This document shows, piece after piece, positions 25,942 through 34,980 of a stretch of 64,000 nucleotides of DNA (position 1 is its first letter; each line of letters opens with the position of its first letter). The notes under the pieces are model-generated. The model ran no database searches, was not told where the DNA came from, and saw only the letters and a list, made by a program, of their open reading frames with translations. Position numbers and translations under genes: made by a program. The stretch comes from an uncultured Leifsonia sp. Lineage in GTDB: Bacteria; Actinomycetota; Actinomycetes; Actinomycetales; Microbacteriaceae. The DNA is taken from NCBI RefSeq assembly GCF_945957465.1, contig NZ_CAMFLC010000004.1, positions 1 to 64,000 of the forward strand. The letters are read 5' to 3'.

Positions 25942-26730
25942 TCAGCGCGCCGTCCAGCCGCCGTCGATCGCCAGGGTCTGGCCGGTGATGAGTGAGGCCG
26001 CGGGCGACGCCAGGAAGGCGACCGCGCCCGACACCTCGGCTGGCACGCCGATGCGGTGGAGCGCCGCGATGCGCTCGATCGTGTCGGCGCGGAACGCGGC
26101 GTCGGAGAGCGCTTCGGACGTCCCGTCCGTCGCGATGAACGTCGGCGCGACCGCGTTCACGCGGATGCCGTAGCCGCCCCACTCGACGGCCAGGCACCGG
26201 GTGAGGTGGACGACCGCGGCCTTGGCCGTGCAATATGACGACTCGAGCGGGAGGGCGACGAGGCCGGCCTGGGAGGCGATGTTCACGATGGCACCGCCGC
26301 CGCTCGCCCGCATGCTCTTCGCGAGGTGCTGCGACAGGAAGAAGGTCGAGCGGGTGTTCAGCCGCCAGACGTGATCGAAGTCGTCCTCCGTCACCTCCAG
26401 CGCCGGCGCGTTGATGCCGCCTCCCGCGTTGTTGACGAGGATGTCGATCGGCCCCAGCTGGGCCGTCACCGCATCGATCGCGGTTCGGCAGGAGTCCAGG
26501 TCGAGCACGTCCAGGTGGATGGCCTGTGCTGTGACGCCGAAGGCATTCAGCTCCTCGACCAGGGCTGCGGAGCCCTCCGGGTCGCGGACGCCGAGCACGA
26601 CATCGGCCCCCTGCCCCGCCAGTTCGAGGGCGATCTCGCGACCGAGGCCGCGGCTGGCCGCGGTCACGAGTGCGCGTGAGCCGGTGAGGGCGAACGGAGT
26701 GCGGGTGGCAGGGGAGGGCGAAGCAGTCAT
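25942..26730 (-). CDS. Short-chain dehydrogenase/reductase
   Basis: 262 residues, classical SDR. The cofactor loop is TAASRGLGREIA; ILVNNAGGG, the catalytic Ser in IVNIASQ and YCTAK follow with normal spacing; the end LITGQTLAIDGGWTAR is typical of FabG-like enzymes. Substrate unknown. No Shine-Dalgarno is evident before the ATG at 26730. It is divergent from the ROK repressor of the amino-sugar island and could be in its regulon. Confidence 0.88.
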   Translation of the reverse strand: MTASPSPATRTPFALTGSRALVTAASRGLGREIALELAGQGADVVLGVRDPEGSAALVEELNAFGVTAQAIHLDVLDLDSCRTAIDAVTAQLGPIDILVNNAGGGINAPALEVTEDDFDHVWRLNTRSTFFLSQHLAKSMRASGGGAIVNIASQAGLVALPLESSYCTAKAAVVHLTRCLAVEWGGYGIRVNAVAPTFIATDGTSEALSDAAFRADTIERIAALHRIGVPAEVSGAVAFLASPAASLITGQTLAIDGGWTAR

Positions 26731-26835
26731 GCTCTGGGGTGTCGTCCGTCCCGGCCCGAATCGGAAACCCCCGGCCGGCGAGCCGTTGGTCGCGTCCCTG
26801 TGTAACGAGTTCGTTTCGCCGCTTGCGTTTCATTT

Positions 26836-26854
26836 GTTCGTAAGCTTTACTAAC
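26836..26854. promoter_or_regulatory. ROK repressor operator
   Basis: GTTCGTAA-GCT-TTACTAAC (26836-26854): 8-bp half-sites match as GTTmGTAA/TTACkAAC with one mismatch pair. It lies 4 bases before the ROK ATG and covers the -10-like TAAGCT (26841-26846), so binding would shut off the regulator and probably the SDR promoter. Confidence 0.7.
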
Positions 26855-26858
26855 AAAC

Positions 26859-28040
26859 ATGACCACGATGGATGTGCGGGGAGGCAACGGCGGGCTCGGT
26901 CCCGGCCGGGCGCTCCGGCCGCGCGCCAAGGTCCTCCCGGAACACGCGCGCAGCCACAACCGGTCGCTCGTCCTGCAGACGCTCTACCGTTCCGGGCGGC
27001 TGAGCCGCGCCGACATCGCCCGCGAGACCGGCCTCACCCGGGTCACCGTATCCGACCTGGTCGCGGAACTCCTGAGCGAAGGCCTCGTGATCGAGCTCGG
27101 CCAGCGGGAGGCTGCCCGCCCGGGCAAGCCCGCCGTGCTGCTGGACATCAACCGCACGGCGCACCAGATCATCGGCGTCGACCTGAGCGACCACGACCGG
27201 TTCCGCGGCGCCGTGATGGACCTCGACGGCGAGCTGCTGCACTCCGCCGAGGTCCCGCTGGAGGACGGAGCCGGCCGCGCGGCGACCGGGGACGACGCGC
27301 TCGCGAAGGTCGTCGAGCTGGTCCGCCACCTCGTCGACAGCGCGACGGCCCCCATCCTCGGCATCGGAGTCGGCTCGCCCGGCGTCGTCGACCTCACCGG
27401 CACCATCCTCACCGCGCCGAACCTCGGCTGGACGGGCGTGCCGTTGCAACAGGACCTCCACCGCCTCACCGGACTGCCGGTCGTGGTCGCCAACGACGCG
27501 AACGCCGCAGCGCTCGCCGAGCACAGCTATGGCGGCGCCACCGGCGACATGATGCTCATCCGGGTCGGCCACGGCATCGGCGCCGGCCTGATCATCGCCG
27601 GAGCCCTCGTCTACGGGAGCCACTTCGCGGCGGGCGAGATCGGCCAGGTGATGGTCGGCACGGATCTCGGCCTCGACGCCACCTACAACCGCGACCAGGT
27701 GCTCGAGCACTGGCTCAGCGTGCCCCAGCTGCGCCGCGGCATCCACGCGGCCGAGGAAGCCGGCGACGACACGACGCCCGTCCTCCGCGAGGCCGGCAGC
27801 CGCCTGGGGATCGCACTGGCCCCCGTCGTCGGCGCCCTGAACCTGTCGGAACTCGTGCTGAGCGGGCCGACGGACCTCCTCGATGGCCCTCTCGCCGAGG
27901 CGACCATCCACACGCTCCGGAACCGCACGATGGCGGAGAACCACGCCGATCTCGCGGTCCGGATGACCACGCAGGGGCAGGACATCGTCCTGCGCGGCGC
28001 GGCCGTACTCGTCCTGTCCGGACAACTCGGGGTCTCGTAG
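26859..28040 (+). CDS. ROK-family transcriptional repressor of the GlcNAc/chitooligosaccharide island
   Basis: 393 residues. The N-terminal winged HTH (about 28-85) has LYRSGRLSRADIARETGLTRVTVSDLVAEL. The ROK fold that follows has VGSPGVVDLTGTI, NDANAAALAEHSYG and GHGIGAGLII, but the cysteine zinc cluster of ROK kinases is missing, and it keeps only part of the ATP site, as in NagC/XylR-type repressors. The next gene is the sugar-binding protein of an ABC importer, 97 bases downstream. An overlapping palindrome at its start suggests autoregulation; the effector is likely an amino sugar or its phosphate. Confidence 0.88.
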   Translation: MTTMDVRGGNGGLGPGRALRPRAKVLPEHARSHNRSLVLQTLYRSGRLSRADIARETGLTRVTVSDLVAELLSEGLVIELGQREAARPGKPAVLLDINRTAHQIIGVDLSDHDRFRGAVMDLDGELLHSAEVPLEDGAGRAATGDDALAKVVELVRHLVDSATAPILGIGVGSPGVVDLTGTILTAPNLGWTGVPLQQDLHRLTGLPVVVANDANAAALAEHSYGGATGDMMLIRVGHGIGAGLIIAGALVYGSHFAAGEIGQVMVGTDLGLDATYNRDQVLEHWLSVPQLRRGIHAAEEAGDDTTPVLREAGSRLGIALAPVVGALNLSELVLSGPTDLLDGPLAEATIHTLRNRTMAENHADLAVRMTTQGQDIVLRGAAVLVLSGQLGVS

Positions 28041-28137
28041 CACAGCACCGCGATCCACGACCCCTGCACCGACGGTGTGACGCAACCGCCCACACTGACC
28101 CACCCAAGAAAGCCCGAACACAATGAAGGGAACAGCA

Positions 28138-29487
28138 ATGAAGAGAAAGCTCGTCGGCCTCGCCGCTGTGGCTACGGCTTCCGCTCTCGTGCTCGCCGGA
28201 TGCGCCTCAGGTGGAGGCCAGGCTCCGAGCACGGACGGGAAGGGCAAGACGATCACGCTGTGGCTCGTCGGCTCCGACACTCCTGACGCGCTGCGGACCT
28301 ACCTGAAGACGGAGTTCAACAAGGAGACCGGCGCGACGCTCAAGATCGAGCAGCAGGACTGGGGAGACATCGTCACGAAGCTGACGACCTCGCTGCCCGA
28401 CGCGAACAACACCCCCGACGTGACGGAGATGGGCAACACGCAGTCCCCGACCTTCACGAACGTGGGCGCGTTCCTCGACATCTCGGACATGTACAAGGAC
28501 CTCGGCGGCGACAAGCTGCTGCAGTCGTTCGTCGACGCCGGGAAGGTCGACGGCAAGAACTACACGCTGCCGTACTACTTCGGCTCGCGCTACATGTTCT
28601 ACCGCAAGGACGTCTACAGCGCGGCCGGTGCAACGGTGCCGACCACACTCGACCAGTTCAACAGCACCGTCGCCGACATCACGGCCAAGAACCCGAAGGG
28701 GATCCCGAACTTCTCCGGCTTCTTCCTCGGCGGTCAGGACTGGCGCGACGGCATCTCCTGGATCTTCGCGAACGGCGGCGACATCGCCAAGAAGGAGGGC
28801 TCCAAGTGGGTCGCCACCCTCGACTCGCCGGAGTCGCAGAAGGGCCTCCAGCAGCTGCAGGACATCTACAAGAACGCGTCCAAGGCCCCGAACGATGCCA
28901 AGGACTCGAACCAGTACATCTACCTGAACGACACCGACCAGACGGTGGACGCCAACGGCAACAAGACGGGTGACACCTCGCTCGCCGCCGCCACCATCAT
29001 GGCTCCGGGCTGGGCGCACTGGTCGATCGGCGACCTGTCCACCAAGGACGGCAAGGCGGTCCGCACCTGGAACGACAACACCTTCGGCACGTACGTGCTG
29101 CCGGGCAACGACGGCAAGCCGGCGCCGGTCTTCGCCGGCGGCTCCAACATCGGCATCTCGGCCAAGTCCAAGAACCCGGGTCTGGCCAAGACGCTGCTGA
29201 AGATCATCTTCAGCAAGGAGTACCAGGAGCTGCTGGGCAAGAACGGGCTCGGCCCGGCGAACTCCGACTACGTGTCCTCGCTCGGCGACGACCAGTTCGC
29301 GAAGGCGCTCATCGAGTCGGCCTCCAACTCGAAGCTGACCCCGGCCGCTCCGGGCTGGGCGTCCGTCGAGGCGGCGAACGTGATGGAGGAGTTCTTCTCC
29401 AAGATCCGCGACTCGTCCGACCTGAAGGGTCTCGCCCAGCAGTACGACACGAAGATCGACGCTCTTCTCAACGTGAAGAACGGCTGA
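28138..29487 (+). CDS. Sugar ABC transporter substrate-binding lipoprotein (island 1)
   Basis: 449 residues. The signal peptide ends in a LVLAGC lipobox (Cys near residue 22); the rest is a family 1 (CUT1-type) extracellular solute-binding protein, with ITLWLVGSDTP at the start of lobe 1 and a long C-terminal helix region. An upstream in-frame ATG at 28123 is passed over because AAGGGA (28126-28131) serves the ATG at 28138. First gene of the importer operon. Given the downstream hexosaminidase, ROK kinase and nagB, the ligand is probably N,N'-diacetylchitobiose or a related GlcNAc oligosaccharide (compare DasA/NgcE systems). Confidence 0.92.
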   Translation: MKRKLVGLAAVATASALVLAGCASGGGQAPSTDGKGKTITLWLVGSDTPDALRTYLKTEFNKETGATLKIEQQDWGDIVTKLTTSLPDANNTPDVTEMGNTQSPTFTNVGAFLDISDMYKDLGGDKLLQSFVDAGKVDGKNYTLPYYFGSRYMFYRKDVYSAAGATVPTTLDQFNSTVADITAKNPKGIPNFSGFFLGGQDWRDGISWIFANGGDIAKKEGSKWVATLDSPESQKGLQQLQDIYKNASKAPNDAKDSNQYIYLNDTDQTVDANGNKTGDTSLAAATIMAPGWAHWSIGDLSTKDGKAVRTWNDNTFGTYVLPGNDGKPAPVFAGGSNIGISAKSKNPGLAKTLLKIIFSKEYQELLGKNGLGPANSDYVSSLGDDQFAKALIESASNSKLTPAAPGWASVEAANVMEEFFSKIRDSSDLKGLAQQYDTKIDALLNVKNG

Positions 29488-29515
29488 TCGGCTCCACCTA
29501 GCAGTACCGAGCGGG

Positions 29516-29555
29516 GCGAGGGCGCGGAAGCAGCACCACCCTTCCGCGCCCTCGC
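29516..29555 (+). terminator. Intra-operon hairpin after the binding-protein gene
   Basis: Perfect 15-bp stem GCGAGGGCGCGGAAG/CTTCCGCGCCCTCGC with a 10-nt loop, between the binding-protein and first permease genes. It probably stabilises the upstream mRNA and limits read-through, so binding protein exceeds permease, as in other sugar importers. Confidence 0.75.
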
Positions 29556-29615
29556 TCCTGCCCGCAGACTCTTCCCAGAACCCGGCTTTCCCTACACCCC
29601 GGAAGGAGGACCGCC

Positions 29616-30572
29616 GTGACCACCACCAGCGAAACCGTGACCGCCTCGTCCACCGCGAGCGCACCCCGACCGATCGCTCCCCGCAAGCGCAAGGGCCGCA
29701 TCACGCCGTACGCCCTGCTGCTGCCGGCCATCCTCATCCTGCTGCTCGCGCTCGGCTACCCGATCGTCTGGCAGCTCATCACGTCGATGCAGCACTTCGG
29801 GCTCGCCCAGCAGTTCGGCCGGCCCGCGCCGTTCGTCTGGTTCGACAACTACGTCACCCTGTTCTCCGATCCCTATATGTGGGTCGTGGTCGGGCGCTCG
29901 ATCGTCTTCTGCCTGGTCACCGCCGCCGTCACGGTCGTGATTGGGGTCGGTCTCGCCCTGCTGATGACCGGCATCTCGCGGTTCCCCCGCATCTTCCTGC
30001 AGATCACGCTGCTGCTCGCCTGGGCCATGCCCGTCGTCGCCGCCATGACCGTCTGGAACTGGTTGTTCGATTGGCGCCGCGGCGTCATCAACAGCGTGCT
30101 GACGTCGTGGGGGCTGGACTTCCAGAACCACAACTGGCTGCAGAACCCGCTCTCGTTCTTCTTCGTGGCCGGTGTCATCGTGACCTGGATGAGCGTGCCG
30201 TTCGTCGCGTTCTCCGTCTACGCCGGACTCACCCAGGTGTCGTCCGAGGTGCTGGAGGCCGCCCAGATGGACGGGGCGAAGGGCCTCCAGCGGCTGCGCT
30301 ACATCATCCTGCCGATGATCCGTCCGGTGCTCGGCATCGTGCTGCTGCTCCAGATCATCTGGGACCTGCGGGTCTTCACCCAGATCAAGCTGCTGCAGGA
30401 CAAGGGCTCCATCGCCAGCGAGACCAACCTGCTCGGAACCTACATCTATCAGCTCGGCGTCGGCTCCAGCGACTTCGCGATGGCGAGCGCCGTCTCGGTG
30501 TTCGTGCTCGTTCTGACCGTCGCCCTCAGCTGGTTCTACGTCCGCCACCTGCTCAAGGAGGACCAGTCGTGA
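29616..30572 (+). CDS. Sugar ABC transporter permease 1 (island 1)
   Basis: 318 residues, CUT1 MalF-type permease with six membrane segments. The EAA loop reads EVLEAAQMDGAKGLQRLRYIILPMI. GTG start at 29616 behind GGAAGGAGG. Its stop overlaps the start of the second permease (GTGA). No ATPase gene is present in the cluster, so a shared MsiK-type ATPase encoded elsewhere is expected, as in streptomycete chitobiose importers. Confidence 0.93.
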   Translation: MTTTSETVTASSTASAPRPIAPRKRKGRITPYALLLPAILILLLALGYPIVWQLITSMQHFGLAQQFGRPAPFVWFDNYVTLFSDPYMWVVVGRSIVFCLVTAAVTVVIGVGLALLMTGISRFPRIFLQITLLLAWAMPVVAAMTVWNWLFDWRRGVINSVLTSWGLDFQNHNWLQNPLSFFFVAGVIVTWMSVPFVAFSVYAGLTQVSSEVLEAAQMDGAKGLQRLRYIILPMIRPVLGIVLLLQIIWDLRVFTQIKLLQDKGSIASETNLLGTYIYQLGVGSSDFAMASAVSVFVLVLTVALSWFYVRHLLKEDQS

Positions 30573-31456
30573 CCACCGTCACCTCGGCGACCACCGTCGC
30601 CGCCGACCGCAAGCTCAAGCAGCGGGTCCGTCCCGGCCGCATCCTCCTCGGCGTCCTCGCCGTCGTGCTCGGGCTGATCTGGGTCTTCCCGGTGTACTGG
30701 ATGCTCAACTCGTCGCTGCTGCCGAACGTGGTGCTGCAGAGCTCGACACCCACCTGGCTGCCGTTCGGCGGCTCGTTCGACAACTTCACCGCCGTCATCC
30801 AGGGCGGGACGTTCTTCCCCGCGCTCGGGATGAGCCTGGTGGTCGCTCTCGTCACCGTCGTGTTCTGCCTCGGGTTCGCCTTCCTGGCGGCGCTCGCGAT
30901 CAGCCGGTTCAGGTTCCGCGGCCGCACGTCGTTCGTGCTCGCGGTCCTCCTCATCCAGATGCTCCCCGCCGAGGGGCTGTTCATCGCCCAGTACAAGCTG
31001 ATGGGGTCCCTCGGCCTCCTCAACACGGTCGTCGGAGTCAGCATCATCTACATCGCGGCGGTCGTGCCGTTCACCATCTGGATGCTGCGCGGCTTCGTCG
31101 CGGGCATCCCCGCCGACCTCGAAGAGGCCGCGATGGTCGACGGGCTCAGTCGCACGCAGGCGTTCCTGCGCATCACCTTCCCCCTGCTCGCCCCGGGCCT
31201 GGTCGCTTCGGGCGTCTACGCCTTCCTCCAGGCGTGGAACGAGTTCACGGTCGCGCTGGTCATCCTGCAGGAGAACAGCAGCCAGACCCTGCCGCTCTGG
31301 TTGCGCGGCTTCATCCAGCAGTCGGCGTCGCGCGCGACGGACTGGGGCCAGGTGATGGCGGCATCCACTCTCGTCGCCGTGCCTGTCATCATCTTCTTCC
31401 TCATCGTGCAGGGGCGGATGACCAGCGGCCTGGTCAGCGGGGCGGTCAAGGGGTGA
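30569..31456 (+). CDS. Sugar ABC transporter permease 2 (island 1)
   Basis: 295 residues, MalG-type permease with six membrane segments. The EAA loop reads DLEEAAMVDGLSRTQAFLRITFPLL. GTG start (30569) behind AAGGAGG, overlapping the previous stop. Forms the membrane pore with permease 1. Confidence 0.93.
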   Translation: MTTVTSATTVAADRKLKQRVRPGRILLGVLAVVLGLIWVFPVYWMLNSSLLPNVVLQSSTPTWLPFGGSFDNFTAVIQGGTFFPALGMSLVVALVTVVFCLGFAFLAALAISRFRFRGRTSFVLAVLLIQMLPAEGLFIAQYKLMGSLGLLNTVVGVSIIYIAAVVPFTIWMLRGFVAGIPADLEEAAMVDGLSRTQAFLRITFPLLAPGLVASGVYAFLQAWNEFTVALVILQENSSQTLPLWLRGFIQQSASRATDWGQVMAASTLVAVPVIIFFLIVQGRMTSGLVSGAVKG

Positions 31457-31461
31457 GCGGG

Positions 31462-33066
31462 ATGTCGGTCACCCGCTCCGACGCGATCGCAACGCCCACC
31501 CCGACCGACACCGCGCTCCGCCGCCGCATCGCGGCGACCCTCCTTCCCGGCTTCGTGGGCACGACGCTGCCCGCCTGGCTGGAGGCGAGGCTGCGCGACG
31601 GTCTGGGCGGGGTGTGCCTGTTCGGGCAGAACGTGGAGTCGGCCGCGCAGCTGCGCGCCCTCACGGACGCCGTCTACGCCGCCAACCCGAACGCGATCGT
31701 CGCGATCGACGAAGAGGGCGGGGATGTCACCCGGCTCTACTACGACAGCGGCTCGCCCTTCCCCGGCAACGCCGTTCTCGGCCGTCTCGGCGACGAGTCG
31801 TACACCGAGGCGGTCGCCCGGCGCGTCGGCGAGGAGCTCAACGCCGTCGGCGTGAACCTCGACCTCGCCCCCGACGTCGACATCAACTCGAACGCGGACA
31901 ACCCCGTCATCGGCGTGCGCAGCTTCGGCTCCTCGCCCGAGACGGTGGCCGCTCAGGGCGCCGCGTGGACGCGAGGACTGCAATCGGCCGGCGTCGCCGT
32001 CTGCGCCAAGCACTTCCCGGGACACGGCGACACGGCTCAGGACTCCCACCTGGAGCTGCCCGAGGTCGACCTCACGGCCGATCAGCTGCGCGAGCGCGAA
32101 CTGCTTCCGTTCCGTGCCGTGGTGGAGGCCGGGGCGCGGACCGTCATGACCTCGCACATCCTGCTGCCGCGCATCGACCCCGACCTCCCGGCCACCTTCA
32201 GCCCTGCGGTCGTCGAGGGCATGCTGCGCGGCGAGCTCGGCTTCACGGGCGTCGTCGTCACCGACGCGCTCGACATGCACGGAGCGAGCGGCGAGCGCGG
32301 CATCCCCGAGGCCGCCGTGCTCGCGCTCGCCGCCGGCTGCGATCTGCTGTGCATCGGAACGGAGAACACCGACGCGCAGCTCACCGAGATCGAGGACGCG
32401 ATCGCCGCGGCGATCGTCGGCGGCCGGCTCACGGCGGAGCGCGTCGAGGAAGCCGCAGGCCGGGTCCTCGCGCTGGCTGAGGGCGTGCGCGTCGACGCCG
32501 CTGCATACGCGGCAGAGCCGCGGCCGGCAGGCCCCCGGGGACTCGCGGGCGACATCGACGACGAGGATGTGCGCCGCGCGCTCGATGCCTTCGACATCTC
32601 CGGGTACGCGTGGGCGTGGTTGAGAGAACATCACGGCCACTACTCGATCGTGCGCGTCGACACGGTCGCCAACATCGCCATCGGCCAGGCGCCCTGGGGG
32701 CCGTTCGCCGAGGTGGCGGCGGGTTCGACGCACGAGGGCGCCGGTGAGGGGACGGACTCCCGGTTCGCCGCCGGCCCGCTGGTGGTGTTCACCGAAGGCG
32801 ACCACCCCGACCTGGTGCTCGCGGCCTCCGCGCCCGTGCTGGTCGTGGGCAAGGACAACCATCGCCACGCCTTCGCGCGCGCGGCGATCGACCGCCTGCG
32901 GTCGGAGCGCGACAGCGCGCTCGTCGTCGACATGGGCTGGCCCAGCGACGACCGCGCCTACGCGGACATCGCGACCTTCGGGGCCTCACGCCTCATCGGG
33001 CGAGCGCTCATCGAACTCCTCGACCGTGATCTTGGTGCAGATGCGGATGCGGGGGAGTCTCCGTGA
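31462..33066 (+). CDS. Cytoplasmic GH3 beta-N-acetylglucosaminidase (NagZ-like with C-terminal extension)
   Basis: 534 residues with no signal peptide. The (beta/alpha)8 domain (1-340) carries the NagZ-type motif KHFPGHGDTAQDSH, whose His acts with Asp as general acid/base, and VVVTDALDM with the nucleophile Asp. A C-terminal domain of about 190 residues follows, beyond the length of E. coli NagZ (341) and similar to actinobacterial two-domain GH3 GlcNAcases. It probably cleaves imported chitobiose or muropeptide sugars to GlcNAc. ATG 31462 is preferred; GTG at 31453 overlaps the previous stop but is too close to AAGGGG. Ends in GTGA overlap with the kinase gene. Confidence 0.88.
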   Translation: MSVTRSDAIATPTPTDTALRRRIAATLLPGFVGTTLPAWLEARLRDGLGGVCLFGQNVESAAQLRALTDAVYAANPNAIVAIDEEGGDVTRLYYDSGSPFPGNAVLGRLGDESYTEAVARRVGEELNAVGVNLDLAPDVDINSNADNPVIGVRSFGSSPETVAAQGAAWTRGLQSAGVAVCAKHFPGHGDTAQDSHLELPEVDLTADQLRERELLPFRAVVEAGARTVMTSHILLPRIDPDLPATFSPAVVEGMLRGELGFTGVVVTDALDMHGASGERGIPEAAVLALAAGCDLLCIGTENTDAQLTEIEDAIAAAIVGGRLTAERVEEAAGRVLALAEGVRVDAAAYAAEPRPAGPRGLAGDIDDEDVRRALDAFDISGYAWAWLREHHGHYSIVRVDTVANIAIGQAPWGPFAEVAAGSTHEGAGEGTDSRFAAGPLVVFTEGDHPDLVLAASAPVLVVGKDNHRHAFARAAIDRLRSERDSALVVDMGWPSDDRAYADIATFGASRLIGRALIELLDRDLGADADAGESP

Positions 33067-33965
33067 GGCTCGGCATCGACATCGGCGGCACCAAGACCGA
33101 CGCCGTGGCCGTCGACGACCGCGGAGCGCTCGCCCAACGGGTGCGTCTCGCGACGGGCTTCGGGCACGTGGCCGTCGTCGAGACCGCTGTCACCGCCGTC
33201 GCCCGCATCGGCGAGCTCACCGGGCTGGCGGCCGGCGGCTTCTCGTCGATCGGCATCGGCATCCCGGGGATGGTCGACAACGACTCGGGACAGGTCGCGC
33301 ACGCCGTCAACCTCGGCGTGGAGAGCCTCGCGCTGGGCGGCGAGCTGGCCGGGAGGCTGGGCGTCGGCGTGCGGGTGGAGAACGACGTGAAGGCGGCAGC
33401 GCTCGGAGCGTTCCACGTGCTGGGGCTGGCCGGGTCGATGGCCTACCTCAACCTCGGCACGGGGATGGCCGCCGGCATCGTCGTCGACGGCCGGCTCTGG
33501 CGCGGCGCGACCGGCGTCGCCGGCGAGATCGGCCACCTTCCCGTCGACCCCGCCGGTGCGCTCTGCCGGTGCGGGCAGCGCGGGTGCCTGGAGACCATGG
33601 CGAGCGGCTCGGGCATCGCCCGGCAATGGCGCACCGACGACCCGCTGCCCGCGCGCGCACTGTTCGCCGCAGCGGCCGACGGAGACCCGGACGCCCGCGC
33701 GATCGCCGCTAGGCTGGCTCAGGGCATCGCCGCAGCGGTGCGGGTCCTCGTGCTGACGGTGGACGTCGACACCGTGGTGATCGGCGGCGGCCTCCGGCAT
33801 CTCGGGGACCGGCTGCTCAGCGATGTCCACGAGGTGCTCGACGGCTGGGCGCGGACGTCCCCGTTCCTCGCGTCGCTCGCGCTGTCCCGGCGTGTGCGCC
33901 TCGTCCCCGAAGGAACCCCAGTGGCAGCGCTCGGTGCGGCGCTCGTAGGAGGATGTGATGGCTGA
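33063..33965 (+). CDS. ROK-family sugar kinase, probably N-acetylglucosamine kinase
   Basis: 300 residues. Phosphate-1 loop GIDIGGTKTDA, catalytic region ENDVKAAALG, and the ROK zinc cluster CRCGQRGCLE. Sits between the hexosaminidase and nagB with stop/start overlaps, so the likely job is GlcNAc to GlcNAc-6-P. GTG start at 33063. ROK specificity (GlcNAc versus glucose or ManNAc) cannot be fixed from motifs alone; context argues for GlcNAc. Confidence 0.88.
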   Translation: MRLGIDIGGTKTDAVAVDDRGALAQRVRLATGFGHVAVVETAVTAVARIGELTGLAAGGFSSIGIGIPGMVDNDSGQVAHAVNLGVESLALGGELAGRLGVGVRVENDVKAAALGAFHVLGLAGSMAYLNLGTGMAAGIVVDGRLWRGATGVAGEIGHLPVDPAGALCRCGQRGCLETMASGSGIARQWRTDDPLPARALFAAAADGDPDARAIAARLAQGIAAAVRVLVLTVDVDTVVIGGGLRHLGDRLLSDVHEVLDGWARTSPFLASLALSRRVRLVPEGTPVAALGAALVGGCDG

Positions 33966-34743
33966 AGTCGTCGTCGTGGCGGACAAGGAGGCGGCGGGGG
34001 AACTCGCTGCCGAGTCGATCCACCGGCTGATCGCCGCCAAACCCGACGCAGTGCTCGGGTTGGCGACCGGGTCCACCCCGCTGCCCGTCTACCGGGCGCT
34101 GGCCCGGCGGATCGGCGAATCCGGCCTCGACGTCTCGCACGTCCGCGGTTACGCGCTCGACGAGTACGTCGGCCTGCCCGCGGGGCACCCGGAGTCCTAC
34201 CGCGCGGTCATCACCCGGGAGGTCGTGGAGCCGCTCGGGCTCACCCCGTCGCTCATCCACACCCCGAACGGCGCCCGCGAGACGATCGAGCACGCCGGCA
34301 CCGACTACGAGAAGGCGATCGCCGAGTCCGGCGGTGTCGACGTGCAGATCCTCGGCATCGGCACCGACGGCCACATCGGCTTCAACGAGCCCGGCTCCTC
34401 GTTCGCGTCGGTGACCCGGGTCAAGACCCTCACCGAGCAGACCCGGCGCGACAACGCCCGGTTCTTCGACAGCGAAGACGACGTGCCCATGCACTGCATC
34501 ACCCAAGGCCTCTCCACCATCCTCCGGGCGCGGCACCTGCTGCTGCTCGCGTTCGGCGAGGGCAAGGCGGAGGCGCTCGCCGGTGCCGTGGAAGGGCCGG
34601 TGTCGGCCTCCAACCCCGGCTCGGCCATCCAGCTGCACCCGCACGTCACCGTCCTCGTCGACGAAGCCGCCGCCTCCCGGCTGCGCAACATCGACTACTA
34701 CCGGTACGCCTACGACCACAAACCGGCCTGGCAGCAGCTCTAG
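33958..34743 (+). CDS. nagB: Glucosamine-6-phosphate deaminase
   Basis: GlcN-6-P to fructose-6-P and ammonia. 261 residues, standard length. Motifs: LGLATGSTPLPVY phosphate loop, LDEYVGLPAGHPESY, and GIGTDGHIGFNEPG with the catalytic Asp/His/Glu set. The ATG at 33958 has AGGAGG (33948-33953); GTG at 33955 is too near. Overlaps the end of the kinase gene by 8 bases. Last gene of the plus-strand island 1 operon, followed by hairpin repeats. Confidence 0.96.
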   Translation: MAEVVVVADKEAAGELAAESIHRLIAAKPDAVLGLATGSTPLPVYRALARRIGESGLDVSHVRGYALDEYVGLPAGHPESYRAVITREVVEPLGLTPSLIHTPNGARETIEHAGTDYEKAIAESGGVDVQILGIGTDGHIGFNEPGSSFASVTRVKTLTEQTRRDNARFFDSEDDVPMHCITQGLSTILRARHLLLLAFGEGKAEALAGAVEGPVSASNPGSAIQLHPHVTVLVDEAAASRLRNIDYYRYAYDHKPAWQQL

Positions 34744-34768
34744 CCGGGCTGGGCCGCACCAGGCCCCG

Positions 34769-34957
34769 CGGCGAACGGAGGAGATCCGGCCAGCCCGGCC
34801 GCCGATCTCCTCCGCACGCTGCTTTTCGACCGCGCACCGGCCTGGAAATCCTCCGTTACCGACCCCGGCGGCGAACGGAGGAGATCCCGTGCGACACGCC
34901 CGGGAACGGCAACCAACGGAGGAGATGGCGGGCTTCGGAAGGTGGGAAACCTCCGTT
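34769..34957. repeat. Cluster of six AACGGAGGAGAT-type repeats forming hairpins
   Basis: CGGCGAACGGAGGAGATCC occurs twice, exactly 100 bases apart (34769-34787, 34869-34887), and a third plus copy AACGGAGGAGAT is at 34915-34926. Inverted copies lie at 34804-34814 (GATCTCCTCCG), 34847-34857 (AATCCTCCGTT) and 34950-34957 (CCTCCGTT). Plus and minus copies pair as three hairpins; the first (GGAGGAGATC/GATCTCCTCC with an inner CGGCC/GGCCG stem) directly follows nagB. It fills the whole gap between the convergent nagB and nagA genes and probably terminates both. Confidence 0.8.
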
Positions 34958-34980
34958 GCCCGCGCGACCGGGCGGCGCCG

